Source: Nocardia yamanashiensis NBRC 100130
Lineage (GTDB): Bacteria > Actinomycetota > Actinomycetes > Mycobacteriales > Mycobacteriaceae
NCBI RefSeq assembly: GCF_001613325.1
Contig: NZ_BDCD01000033.1
Location: 49,767 to 113,766 of the forward strand
Direction: 5' to 3'
Length of the DNA stretch: 64,000 bases
Below, one piece after another: positions 41,308 to 49,529 of the stretch. Positions within the stretch are counted from its first letter, which is position 1. Every line of letters starts with the position of its first letter. Made by a program: the position numbers and the translations under genes. The notes beneath the pieces are model-generated. The model made no database searches and was not told the DNA's origin. It saw nothing but the letters and a program-made list of their open reading frames with translations.

Positions 41308-41957
41308 TTCGAAAGCCTAGGCAGTCATACGGGCCGAATCGTTCCGTGCTGGAGGCCGTGTTGCCGGGGGCGAGGTTCGAGGACTCGGATGTGACCGGCA
41401 TATGCGCAACGCGACAGATACGTTTCGTTGTTACGTCACCATGCACACGCTACAAACGAAACGAAACATGAAAAGAGCGATTGAGAAAGAAGGCGTTCTG
41501 ACCTCCGATAACCAAACGTTATCGGAGGTCAGATGCCCGGGAGGTGATCGAGTGCTGTTCCGCTGGAACGCATTACGTTTGACTCGGGCGTTCTCAATAT
41601 CGGACGCGCGCTTACTGGGATGCCCCGGATAGGAGAGTGACCGCATCGTCTCACGATCGTCACGTGACACAGCTTCGCCGACATCTCCTGCCGCGGTTTT
41701 CCAATCAGTCATACGCGAGAAGTCGTTTTCGAAGGGCAACAAACAGGCCGCCTGGGTCGCGGTCCAGCTGCTGCTCAGCCGCTTCGGAACGGCGCCGGGG
41801 ATAGAAGCCGGCTTGATCGAGGCCATGGCAACCGAGCGTACCGAGGTCGGTTGGATTTCAGTCCAGCTCGCCGTGAAGCCAGTGGCCATCGAACAATAAC
41901 GACGCATCGGCGCCACCGAGTCTCGGCTGACGATCACCGGATGATCGGATTGAGCTT
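41308..41957. other. Intergenic region with AT-rich block and perfect hairpin
   Basis: About 650 nt. It holds an AT-rich stretch at 41400-41490 with opposed GTTTCGTTGT and ACAAACGAAAC half-sites, the 15-bp hairpin at 41498-41532, and a coding-like tail on the plus strand at 41700-41899 (KQAAWVAVQLLLSRFGTAPG, then WISVQLAVKPVAIEQ and TAA) without a start. The tail is probably a gene remnant. Confidence 0.45.
41498..41532. repeat. Perfect 15-bp inverted repeat with 5-nt loop
   Basis: CTGACCTCCGATAAC, loop CAAAC, GTTATCGGAGGTCAG. The stem is exact and bounded by AT-rich DNA. It could be a bidirectional terminator, a recombination site or the end of a lost element. There is no gene immediately upstream on either strand to make termination obvious. 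Confidence 0.65.
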
Positions 41958-42350
41958 TCAGTCGAGGGCGTAGCCCGTGGTGGTCGTGATGTGTTCGGGC
42001 AAGTGTTCATGGTGGTCGCCGGTATTGGGGGTGCCGGTGGGTTCGAACATCAGGATGTGTGCGCCGCTGGTGGAGGAGGGTTTGTGCTCGGTACCGCGGG
42101 GGACGACGAAGACGGAACCTTTGGGCAGGGTCACGGTATGTTCGCCATGCTCGTCGCGCAAGGCGATTTGGAGTTCTCCGTCGAGGACGAGGAAGAATTC
42201 GTCGGTGTCGTCGTGACGGTGCCAGGCGAACTCGCCGGCCACTTTGGCAATGCGGACGTCGTAATCGTTGACCCTGGCGGCGATCCGCGGGGACCACAGG
42301 TCATCGAAGCTCGCTAGCGCGTCGTGCAGGTCGACTGGTTCTTTTCTCAC
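41958..42350 (-). CDS. Cupin-domain protein
   Basis: 130 residues from GTG 42350. The cupin motif 1 is GEFAWHRHDDTDEFFLVLDG (about 40-59), with the HxHxnE-type ligands His, His, Glu. Motif 2 is VPRGTEHKPSS (about 88-98) with the final His. Such small cupins bind one metal and act as dioxygenases, isomerases or sensors. It is divergent from the GlxA-type regulator at 42402, 51 bp away, so it is probably its target. Confidence 0.9.
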   Translation of the reverse strand: MRKEPVDLHDALASFDDLWSPRIAARVNDYDVRIAKVAGEFAWHRHDDTDEFFLVLDGELQIALRDEHGEHTVTLPKGSVFVVPRGTEHKPSSTSGAHILMFEPTGTPNTGDHHEHLPEHITTTTGYALD

Positions 42351-42401
42351 TGTCCCATCGTCAGTGGTGCGCCTTGACCAGGGAAGTGCTAGAAATCGCG
42401 T

Positions 42402-43388
42402 ATGTCGTGTGGATCCTCGCATCGGGTGGTCGTGATCGTCGACGAGGGTTCGAACCCCTTCGAGCTGGGTGTCGCGACCGAGTTGTTCGGACTGCGGCGG
42501 CCGGAGCTTGGCCGACCGTGGTACGAGTTTCAGCTGTGCGCAGAGGGCGGTGCGGCGCGGATGCACGGAGGGTGGTTCACCCTGAGCGAGGTGGAGGGGC
42601 TGGACGCGGTAGCGACTGCCGACACGGTGATCGTGCCGAATCGCCCGGATCCTGAGGAGGGGTGCTCGCCGGTAGTGGTGCGGGCAGTGCGGCAGGCCGC
42701 AGAACGCGGCGCGCGGTTGGTGAGCTTCTGCACCGGGGCGTTCACCCTGGCCGAGGCCGGGGTACTCGACGGACGCCGGGCCACCACTCACTGGCGGTGG
42801 GCCGAGCAATTCGCGGCCCGCTATCCGAAGGTGCTGTTGGAGCCGGATGTGCTTTACGTCGACGACGGTGACGTGCTGACCGCCGCCGGCAGTGCTGCCG
42901 CGCTCGATCTCGGCCTGCACCTGATTCGCCGCGACCACGGCGCCGAGATCGCCACCGCGGTCGGTCGCCGCCTGGTCTTCGCTGCCCACCGCGACGGAGG
43001 GCAACGGCAGTTCGTCGAGCGCCCCATCGCCGGTGTGAAAGACACAACGCTGGCACCCATACTCGCCTGGGCTCAAACACATTTGGACCAACCCATGACA
43101 GTGGCGGACCTCGCCGCCCGCGCAGGGGTCAGTCCCGCCACCCTGCACCGCCGCTTTCAGGCCGAACTGGGAACCACACCGCTGACGTGGCTGACAACCG
43201 AACGCGTCGCGCTGGCCTGCCGGCTACTCGAACGCGGCGAACCGAACCTCGACCGAGTCGCCCATGCCAGCGGACTGGGAACCGCATCCAACCTCAGGGC
43301 ATGTATGCGGCGCCGAACCGGACTGACCCCCACCACATACCGCCGCCGATTCGGCCCAATCACCCCGCCCTTCCCCGACCGCGAGTAG
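42402..43388 (+). CDS. GlxA/FtrA-type AraC regulator with DJ-1/PfpI domain
   Basis: 328 residues. The N-terminal DJ-1/PfpI-like domain contains VVVIVDEGSNPFELGVATEL and the nucleophile-elbow Cys in LVSFCTGAFTLAEAGVLDGR (about 108-127). The C-terminal AraC domain has WAQTHLDQPMTVADLAARAG, SPATLHRRFQAELGTTPLTW and LDRVAHASGLGTASNLRACM. It controls a neighbouring gene, most likely the divergent cupin gene. Confidence 0.93.
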   Translation: MSCGSSHRVVVIVDEGSNPFELGVATELFGLRRPELGRPWYEFQLCAEGGAARMHGGWFTLSEVEGLDAVATADTVIVPNRPDPEEGCSPVVVRAVRQAAERGARLVSFCTGAFTLAEAGVLDGRRATTHWRWAEQFAARYPKVLLEPDVLYVDDGDVLTAAGSAAALDLGLHLIRRDHGAEIATAVGRRLVFAAHRDGGQRQFVERPIAGVKDTTLAPILAWAQTHLDQPMTVADLAARAGVSPATLHRRFQAELGTTPLTWLTTERVALACRLLERGEPNLDRVAHASGLGTASNLRACMRRRTGLTPTTYRRRFGPITPPFPDRE

Positions 43389-43517
43389 CAAACTGCGCAG
43401 CCGCCAACCCGCCGACCCTGATGGAATTCCGCTGTTCCCCAACGACTTTCCCGGCCGGCCACACCCCGGTCCTGCGCCCGACGAATACCTGTACCGCACA
43501 GGCAGTCCGATCGTCAC

Positions 43518-44504
43518 TCAATGCACCAATAGACCACGAAGCCGGTCGATTTGGTCCTGTTCCATACCCCCTGTCCGGAGCACCCCCTCGGGTCCGCCAT
43601 GGCGATCGATCTCGTCGAGCAGCTTCTCGACGGCGTGTGCCTCGGTGAAGCGCACCGTACGTTGGTTGGGATCGAGGGGACCGAGCGCGGGGACAAATCG
43701 GTCGGTGAGCTGGTAGTCGCGGATGATGACATTGCGGGGAACACCAGCTAGGCATTGAAGATTCGCAAGCACCACTTGGGTGCGGTCCCGGCCATGCGTG
43801 CAATGTATGAGCACCGCGCTGTTCGGAGCCCGCTCGAGGGCGTCGATGACGTGTTGCGCGACCTTGGCGATCGATTCCAGGCTGTCGTTGAGTGTGTTCC
43901 GGTAGAGGTCGCCGAAATCGCCACGGGGCACGAATTTATCGGTCCCGACCGTTTGGCAAATGACACTGACGTCCGGGCGGTCGCGCCATGCGGTGCCGTC
44001 ATAGCGTGCATGGTCGCGGGGCGAGCGCAGATCGATCACGGTGCGGACATTCCTGACGTCGATCAGATCGTTCATCGCCGCGGGGGTCGCAGCCTCGGGA
44101 GTCCCCGACCGGTACAGCCGGCCCAACACCGTTTCTTTTCCGTCAGTCGTCGGCAGCCCGCCGAAATCGCGCATATTGGCGAACTTCGGGTCCTCCGCGA
44201 AGGTCACTGTTCGGCGCTGACTCAATTGCTGCCAAGTGAGCTCGGCGGGAGTTACCGGAGGTGGTTCAAGCGCAAGGTGATGCAGGGGGCCGTGTTGATC
44301 ACATTCGACGATTCCGGTCAGCGCTCGCCTGATCGCTGGGCCGACTCGCGCCGCGCCTCGCGGCCCCGCCAGGTATTCAGTCGTCCGTTCGATTTCAGCA
44401 AGAATCTGATGAGTGCTGACCAGGAGCTTCTTCTGGAGTTCGTGCACGATCCAATCTCGATCCGGCGTGGGCCCCCTTCCCGGATGGATGACCTCAGCCC
44501 GCAT
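43518..44504 (-). CDS. Tyrosine-protein-phosphatase-like protein
   Basis: The C-terminal ~230 residues are a dual-specificity/tyrosine phosphatase of the actinobacterial secreted or cytosolic type: FANMRDFGGLPTTDGKETVL GRLYRSG, VRTVIDLRSPRDHARYDG and the P-loop HCTHGRDRT (CX5R). An Asp in the DLRSP region may be the general acid. The N-terminal 100 residues are unclear and the start (ATG 44504) is uncertain; the frame is open to 44696. It might dephosphorylate protein tyrosine or phosphoinositide. Confidence 0.82.
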   Translation of the reverse strand: MRAEVIHPGRGPTPDRDWIVHELQKKLLVSTHQILAEIERTTEYLAGPRGAARVGPAIRRALTGIVECDQHGPLHHLALEPPPVTPAELTWQQLSQRRTVTFAEDPKFANMRDFGGLPTTDGKETVLGRLYRSGTPEAATPAAMNDLIDVRNVRTVIDLRSPRDHARYDGTAWRDRPDVSVICQTVGTDKFVPRGDFGDLYRNTLNDSLESIAKVAQHVIDALERAPNSAVLIHCTHGRDRTQVVLANLQCLAGVPRNVIIRDYQLTDRFVPALGPLDPNQRTVRFTEAHAVEKLLDEIDRHGGPEGVLRTGGMEQDQIDRLRGLLVH

Positions 44505-44692
44505 TCCGTCCGGTCTTCTACACACGAAGCAGACTACGGTTTCGATTCTCGCAGGCGCCAGCCGTCTGAGTCCTTCCAGTTGTGGTGACAGCGGCCGTGT
44601 ATCCCGGATGGAGCAAGAAGGGCGTGGGCTGATGGCGGTCACCCGAAGCGGAGGACACCGGGTCAAGGTCGTATTTTGAACCCGCCCGGTAT

Positions 44693-45229
44693 TCACGACC
44701 CGGCGCGGTGGGCGCGGACGCGTTCACGGTTTCCGCAGGTGGCCGACGAGCACCAGCGGCGGGGGCGTCCGCTGGCGGGCGCGATGAAAACGGTTCCGCA
44801 GGAATCAGCTTCGCATTGACGCAGCTGGTCGCGTACGGGACCGGTCAGCAGATCGACAGTATCGCGGGCGATCGTGATCAGCGCCTGTGTCAGTGTGTGC
44901 GGCCCGGTTTCGAGATGGAATCCGGAGTTGGTGTCCCAGAGTAGTTTTCGTTCCGTCATCGGGTGCGAAGCCACGGCGTTGAGGATGTCCAGTGCCGAGG
45001 GCGTGGGGTGGCCGTCGGTGGCGGCGGCGGCAACCGAGTCGTAAATCGCTTCTCGCAATTCACAAATGGCTGTCAGATCGCCCGGAGAGCACTCGCCGAC
45101 CTCCAGGCCCCGGGCCTGCAGCCAAGCGCACAGGGTCGTTGGATCGGTGAGGTCGTCGATCGGGCTGTCGGTGCGGCGCCGACGTCTGGTTGCCACCAGA
45201 GCGAGGCCGAGTCGGTCTGGTCGGGTCAT
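44693..45229 (-). CDS. CGNR zinc-finger transcriptional regulator (ABATE domain)
   Basis: 178 residues from ATG 45229, with a perfect AGGAGGTGA site 7 nt upstream. The N-terminal ABATE-type domain contains LTDPTTLCAWLQARG and LREAIYDSVAAAATDG. The C-terminal zinc finger is QCEADSCGTVFIAPASGRPR then WCSSATCGNRERVRAHR, the CGNR signature that gives the family its name. It is divergent from a tautomerase gene; two identical-spacing palindromes (45242-45296) separate them and are its probable binding sites. Confidence 0.94.
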   Translation of the reverse strand: MTRPDRLGLALVATRRRRRTDSPIDDLTDPTTLCAWLQARGLEVGECSPGDLTAICELREAIYDSVAAAATDGHPTPSALDILNAVASHPMTERKLLWDTNSGFHLETGPHTLTQALITIARDTVDLLTGPVRDQLRQCEADSCGTVFIAPASGRPRRWCSSATCGNRERVRAHRAGS

Positions 45230-45241
45230 GAATTCACCTCC

Positions 45242-45296
45242 TGTAATGGGTTGACACATTACACCATGATGACTAGTAATGATTCAAAGCATTACA
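45242..45296. promoter_or_regulatory. Tandem operators TGTAATG-N8-CATTACA (two copies)
   Basis: Copy 1: TGTAATG (45242-45248), 8-bp spacer, CATTACA (45257-45263). Copy 2: GTAATG (45276-45281), 8-bp spacer, CATTAC (45290-45295). The centres are 33 bp apart, about three helical turns, so two dimers would bind the same DNA face. The pair fills the divergent CGNR regulator/tautomerase gap; copy 1 lies next to the CGNR ribosome site, suggesting autoregulation. Confidence 0.85.
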
Positions 45297-45319
45297 TGAT
45301 CGAATCGGAGTTGGTACCA

Positions 45320-45724
45320 ATGCCTTTCGCGCGCCTGACCATCGCAAACCCCGACGTCTCCCCGGCTGTCCGCGCCGACCTGGCATCCGGCATCACCGCA
45401 CTGCTGGAGAAAGATCTGCTCAAGGAGCCCGAGGTCACGGTGGTCCACGTAAATCTGGTCCCCGCCGACACCTGGTTCGCTCCGGTAACCAAGCCCGGAC
45501 AGGCGACCGGAGTCCATCTGGAAGTCAGCATCACCGCCGGCACGGATACGTCGACGGAGAAGGCGGCGTTCATCGAGCACGCCTACACGCTGCTGTCCGA
45601 CCGCCTCGGCCCGCTGCCCGCCGCGGCGTACGTCGCGCTCTACGAACTCGACGGCGAGAGCTACGGCTACAACGGCGTCACCCAACTGGCCCGTCGCCGA
45701 CTCGATCCGTCCGAAAAGGATTAG
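45320..45724 (+). CDS. Tautomerase-family protein (4-oxalocrotonate tautomerase-like)
   Basis: 134 residues from ATG 45320, chosen because Pro then becomes the second residue (MPFARLTIANPD), the catalytic N-terminal proline of the tautomerase superfamily; an ATG 18 codons upstream would hide it. GGAG lies a few nt upstream. EVTVVHVNLVPADTWFAP and a C-terminal half with AYVALYELDGESYGYNG complete the chain, a fused two-motif length. It probably isomerises or detoxifies an unsaturated oxo-acid and is controlled by the CGNR regulator. A weak stem ACATGCCC/GGGCATGT (45754-45786) downstream may be its terminator. Confidence 0.88.
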   Translation: MPFARLTIANPDVSPAVRADLASGITALLEKDLLKEPEVTVVHVNLVPADTWFAPVTKPGQATGVHLEVSITAGTDTSTEKAAFIEHAYTLLSDRLGPLPAAAYVALYELDGESYGYNGVTQLARRRLDPSEKD

Positions 45725-46021
45725 TGGCGGGATATTTCTTCTCAACCCTGAAAACATGCCCGCGAGAACCAAACTGGTGGGCATGTCCACTCTGCTCGTG
45801 CCCTGGAGATCTACACCGATGCGATCTCCCAAGTCTCGGGTTTGGCGCGCACCTCGGTCAGCAGTTCTTCGCACGATACGATCGCGCCGCGCACTGGTTC
45901 GATGATCTCGAACCGGCGCTCGGCAGCGTGCCCCCCGGCCGCACGAATGATCCTGTGGCGGTTGCCTACTAGGAACATCAGGTGCCGTCAACAGGCCCCG
46001 ATGCCGATGCGATGAGCATCG

Positions 46022-46612
46022 TCAAGATGGTGCGGTGGTGCTCTTCCGGTTCCACAGGGTGAGGTCGCTGCTGGTCGCCACCGCCAGCGTGCGGCCGGAG
46101 GGGGAGAAACCGGCAGCGCGGAAGGTGGAATAGCTCGAGTGGAAGATGTGCCACCAACCATGACCCGGCGGGTCACGGTGGATATCGCCCGTCCCCGAGA
46201 GCAGTACGCGGTGGTTGGGCCAGGCGGGCACGACGACATCCACAGCCCAGCCGGCGGTGGTCAGATGGAGGCCGCCACCGTAATGGCCGGCGATGTGCAC
46301 GCGAGTGCCGGCGATCGGCCCGAATCCGGGGCAGGTCAGATCCGGTGCGCAGTCAGGAGTGCTGGTGTCGGGATCGGGATCGTAGTCGCGCGCGATCTTC
46401 TCCCCGGTGACCGCGTCGAAAAGTCCATGGCCAGAGCTGGATACGACCATCACCAGGTCGTGACAATTGTCGGGATGAACGGCGAACCCGATGCCGAGCA
46501 GGCCCCCGACGGGCATCATGCGGGTCGGCGGCGATTGCCACGGCGGCGGAGGAGGTTCGACGGGTGCGGCCAGCCAGTGGTCGCGCATTTGCCGCTGATA
46601 ATCCGAAAGCAC
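46022..46612 (-). CDS. Hypothetical protein with WD40-like repeats in the toxin island
   Basis: 196 residues. GIGFAVHPDNCHDLVMVVSS then SGHGLFDAVTGEKIARDYDP and later AGFSPSGRTLAVATSSDLTL WNR resemble single blades of a beta-propeller, in which position-specific WD-like motifs alternate. Only about three blades would fit. No catalytic motif. It may be an immunity or accessory protein of the adjacent toxin-like genes, which is inference from position only. Confidence 0.6.
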   Translation of the reverse strand: MLSDYQRQMRDHWLAAPVEPPPPPWQSPPTRMMPVGGLLGIGFAVHPDNCHDLVMVVSSSGHGLFDAVTGEKIARDYDPDPDTSTPDCAPDLTCPGFGPIAGTRVHIAGHYGGGLHLTTAGWAVDVVVPAWPNHRVLLSGTGDIHRDPPGHGWWHIFHSSYSTFRAAGFSPSGRTLAVATSSDLTLWNRKSTTAPS

Positions 46613-46756
46613 AGGTTCTATTGCACCATCAGCACAGCGGGCTCGTGCCGCATCACCTCATCGGCATTCGCGGGTCCACCAGGACTATTGCCAGCTGAGA
46701 GAACGCGTACGTTTGGCCGGTTGTAGAAGAATGGACCCGAACGCGACGTCGGGAAG

Positions 46757-47511
46757 GTGCTTGTGTTGATCGAACAGCTCAGCGCGGACGAAAGCTCACC
46801 GTCATCGAATCCACCGCCCCCGATGCCGGCGTGGCGACCCGAACTGGTTCCGCTGAAACTCGCTTCGGTACCTCTGGCCAGCTTCATCACCCGCATCAAT
46901 GAACGCCTCCAGATGTTGGTCGACACGCTGGGTGCAAGGGATTTCGCTGTTCCCCCCGCCACCGATGCCGGCCCCAGAGACGCCGTTGCTTCCAGCGAAC
47001 GACCAGGCCACGCTCGCGGGCTTTACCGCCGACGCATACTCATCGTCTCGTCAGTCGCTGCATGAGGATTCGCTGAGCTGGCGGCGATCGGACGGGACGG
47101 CTGTCGACATCGCGGAACGAGCAGCGACGGTGGGTTCGGAAGCGCTGCAAGCCATCAAGCAGAATGTCGAATGGGGCCAAGAGGTGATGGACGCGGCAAA
47201 CCGCGCTCCGATCACTGTTTTCGTACCAGGCCGATACCCCTGGAGGTTCTCCTCCTCTCGGACTGTATCTCGAATACAAACTCGCATTGGCAGCTGACCG
47301 CACGCTCAGCACATCCAGGTTCATTGTGCAAGATGCCCAGTGGGCGCTCGGTCTGCCAGTGCTCAGCTGGGAATTGCCACCGCTACCGTTCATCCCGAAG
47401 GACGGGGGGCCGCCGCAACCGACCCCTATGCCACATCCCAGGGACATGCCTCAACTCGAGGATCCGGGATTCTCACAGATTCCGCCAGACGCCCAGTCGA
47501 TGCTGGTTTGA
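46757..47511 (+). pseudogene. Frameshifted secreted-effector-like gene with Pro-rich segments
   Basis: Three overlapping frames join into one plausible protein. Frame 1 from ATG 46757 (LIEQLSADESSPSSNPPPPM ... RINERLQMLVDTLGARDFAV) shifts at a run of six C (46952-46957). Frame 2 (PPPPMPAPETPLLPANDQAT ... ATVGSEALQAIKQNVEWGQE) shifts near 47215. Frame 3 (LGLYLEYKLALAADRTLSTS ... DAQSMLV) ends at TGA 47511. Helical content and SLSWRRSDGTA recall WXG/LXG-like secreted proteins that carry toxins. It lies beside the toxin-like gene at 47547-48362. Confidence 0.5.
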
Positions 47512-47546
47512 GCCGCATGTCGCGTCGTGTGCGAGAGTCCAACCGA

Positions 47547-48362
47547 TCAGTAAGTGATGGACAGCGCTGAAATTTCTTCAATGGTCCAGGCTTTGGCGAT
47601 ATCCTCTGGCTCGAGCGGTGGCAGACCGAGTTCCGCTCTGCGCTCATTTACCCGCCCCGGGGTTTCAATGGGAAGGAGGCGAATCGGTCCTTCTAATCCG
47701 AACGATTGAGTCCCATACAATTGCGGGCGCTTCTCGCGAGTGCGAACCCGGTCGTCGAGATATGCCAGATCTATTCGACTCGCTTTGCCTTCGGCTACCG
47801 ATTGCCGCAACAAGGGCAGGCATTGCTTCTGCAGGTCCAGCGGACCGTGTTGAACAATCAGCCACGCTGACCTGGCTCCTTCCCTCCCCACCTGATCCGC
47901 TCCGGGCCAACCATATTCCGCGACAACGCCCCTGAACCACGAAACATTATCGGCATCAACTGCACGCATGGTTTCGATTTCTACCTTGCTTGGCGGATTG
48001 CCCATCCGGCGGACTTCCTGATCGCGTCTACCTCGCTCCGATAGTTCGGCAGACAGACGTTCATAGTCCTGCGTGCGCATCCCAGGTACCGTGCTTTCAC
48101 GGTGCGTTCGGTCGCCCGGCTGTGTCTCTAGTTCGGTGCTCGTGACGCCTTTTCCGCCTGGCGTGGGATAGGCAACATCCTTGTGAATCAGGTCCGCGGC
48201 TGAGATGTCCTCTCCCGGCAGCACATGCGCTGCTTGACGTGGCCCAAGGTCGGTAAGGCCGCGCTCAGCACGCTGCTTGTGTGCGGCCCACTCCTTGATG
48301 TTGCCTGCCAAGCGCGCCCTGAGAACGCGAAGTGCGTCAGCAATTCTGTTGCGAGAGTGCAT
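47547..48362 (-). CDS. DUF6624-family toxin-island protein
   Basis: 271 residues. The N-terminal region (AAHKQRAERGLTDLGPRQAA) shares LTDLG-R-x3-H-x3-G-D/E with the toxin at 35634-36182, suggesting a common delivery or linker segment. The C-terminal ~150 residues match DUF6624: VDADNVSWFRGVVAEYGWPG, EGARSAWLIVQHGPLDLQKQ CLPLL, DLAYLDDRVRTREKRPQLYG TQ and NERRAELGLPPLEPEDIA. The family often sits in polymorphic toxin loci; its biochemistry is not known to me. Confidence 0.78.
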   Translation of the reverse strand: MHSRNRIADALRVLRARLAGNIKEWAAHKQRAERGLTDLGPRQAAHVLPGEDISAADLIHKDVAYPTPGGKGVTSTELETQPGDRTHRESTVPGMRTQDYERLSAELSERGRRDQEVRRMGNPPSKVEIETMRAVDADNVSWFRGVVAEYGWPGADQVGREGARSAWLIVQHGPLDLQKQCLPLLRQSVAEGKASRIDLAYLDDRVRTREKRPQLYGTQSFGLEGPIRLLPIETPGRVNERRAELGLPPLEPEDIAKAWTIEEISALSITY

Positions 48363-48383
48363 CCCAACCCTGTCCGCCTTCGG

Positions 48384-49163
48384 TCACTCGTGCAAGTGCA
48401 GACCGAAGCCCGTACGCCCTGCGGGCTCCAGACCTGCTTTCAACTGCAGCGACGGAATTTCGTAGTCGCCGAAGTTCTGGCGGCGGAACGCAATCGGCGC
48501 CGTCGACTCGAGGGTGAGGAGGCGCTGCTTCCAGGCTTTGGCGCAATCCGAGAAATCCTCGACGGTCATGCGGTCGGCGCCGTAGATGATGAACGGCGGC
48601 AGTACCTCGAGGCCGGGGTAGTAGAGGATGCCGTGGTTGATAGGAAACAGCAGATCGTCGATGGGGCCGTTGATCCCGCGGGCCGCATAGTGCGATTCCG
48701 GGCCTCCGGTGGTCACCGAGAGCATTGCCCTCTTGCCCGCGAGAGTTCCTTCCCCGAATCGTTCGCCGTACTTCGTAGCGCTGTGCTCGCCGACGCCATA
48801 GGCGAAGTGGTAGGTGAAAACTCGGTCCACCCATCCCTTCAGGATCGCCGGCATCGTGTACCACCACAGGGGGAACTGGAAGATGATCGCCTCCGCCCAC
48901 AAGAGCTTCTCCTGCTCGGTGACGACGTCCGAGGTGAGAGTGCCCGCGTCGAACGCGCGACCCGAATCCCGTGCGACCTTCAGCGGATTGGAGGCATGGG
49001 GCCCGTAGTCCGCTGCGTCCGCGGTCGCCTTCCAATTCATGGCGTACAGATCACTCACCTTGACCTCATGCCCGGCGGACTCCAAGGTCGACACCGCGAG
49101 GTCCTTCAACGACGCGTTGAGCGACTTCGACTCCGGGTGGGCATAGACGATCAGAGTCTTCAT
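48384..49163 (-). CDS. NAD(P)H:quinone oxidoreductase-like flavodoxin-fold protein
   Basis: 259 residues from ATG 49163. MKTLIVYAHPESKSLNASLK is the flavin-phosphate-binding start of the Flavodoxin_2 (NQO1/modulator of drug activity) family. IIFQFPLWWYTMPAILKGWV and FTYHFAYGVG follow, with SVTTGGPESHYAARG in the second half. It reduces quinones or nitro-compounds with NAD(P)H. It ends 21 nt from the island gene start on the same strand. No regulator is adjacent. Confidence 0.92.
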   Translation of the reverse strand: MKTLIVYAHPESKSLNASLKDLAVSTLESAGHEVKVSDLYAMNWKATADAADYGPHASNPLKVARDSGRAFDAGTLTSDVVTEQEKLLWAEAIIFQFPLWWYTMPAILKGWVDRVFTYHFAYGVGEHSATKYGERFGEGTLAGKRAMLSVTTGGPESHYAARGINGPIDDLLFPINHGILYYPGLEVLPPFIIYGADRMTVEDFSDCAKAWKQRLLTLESTAPIAFRRQNFGDYEIPSLQLKAGLEPAGRTGFGLHLHE

Positions 49164-49422
49164 CAGGGCTCCTCGGGATAAGCGCCTTCTGGATATCGGC
49201 GAGTCTTCTCGGGCGTATGCACCGCTGAGAGCAACCCTATGGCCGGGTCGATGGGTGCTTCGCGGACCGAACACGCCGCGAAAGGGACAGGATGCGCCGA
49301 ACCGCCAAGAGCAGTTCGGCGCATGGCCATTTCCGACTCATTCGATCCTCCCGGCATTACTTGCCGACTAGATGATCTCCGGGACGGCCCAGGCCGACCA
49401 TGTACGCTTCTCAGCCCTGACA
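49164..49422. other. Intergenic region between quinone reductase and the hydroxyproline cluster
   Basis: No gene is supported. A stretch at 49330-49350 (GGCCATTTCCGACTCATTCG) resembles the GH26 start region at 19660-19677, probably by chance. The right end carries the terminator at 49423-49449. Confidence 0.4.
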
Positions 49423-49449
49423 GTGGCTGACCCTTGCAGGATCAGCCAC
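49423..49449 (-). terminator. Terminator hairpin after the hydroxyproline-cluster permease
   Basis: GTGGCTGACCCT-TGC-AGGATCAGCCAC, a 12-bp stem with one mismatch, 80 nt past the permease stop. Nearly the same hairpin occurs perfectly at 60026-60056. Confidence 0.65.
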
Positions 49450-49529
49450 GGGACTACTGGCAAGTACCCAATCGCACCTGGAGGCTGCGAGTGGTACAGC
49501 GGGGTAACAGATTTCGGGTAGCGCGGGTG

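Noticed and set aside
42446..42458. GGGTTCGAACCCC, resembling a tRNA T-arm
   Set aside because: It lies inside the well-supported GlxA-type regulator gene and no acceptor stem, anticodon arm or CCA end can be built around it.
45754..45786. Inverted repeat ACATGCCC/GGGCATGT
   Set aside because: Short arms and a 17-nt loop; kept only as a possible weak terminator of the tautomerase gene.
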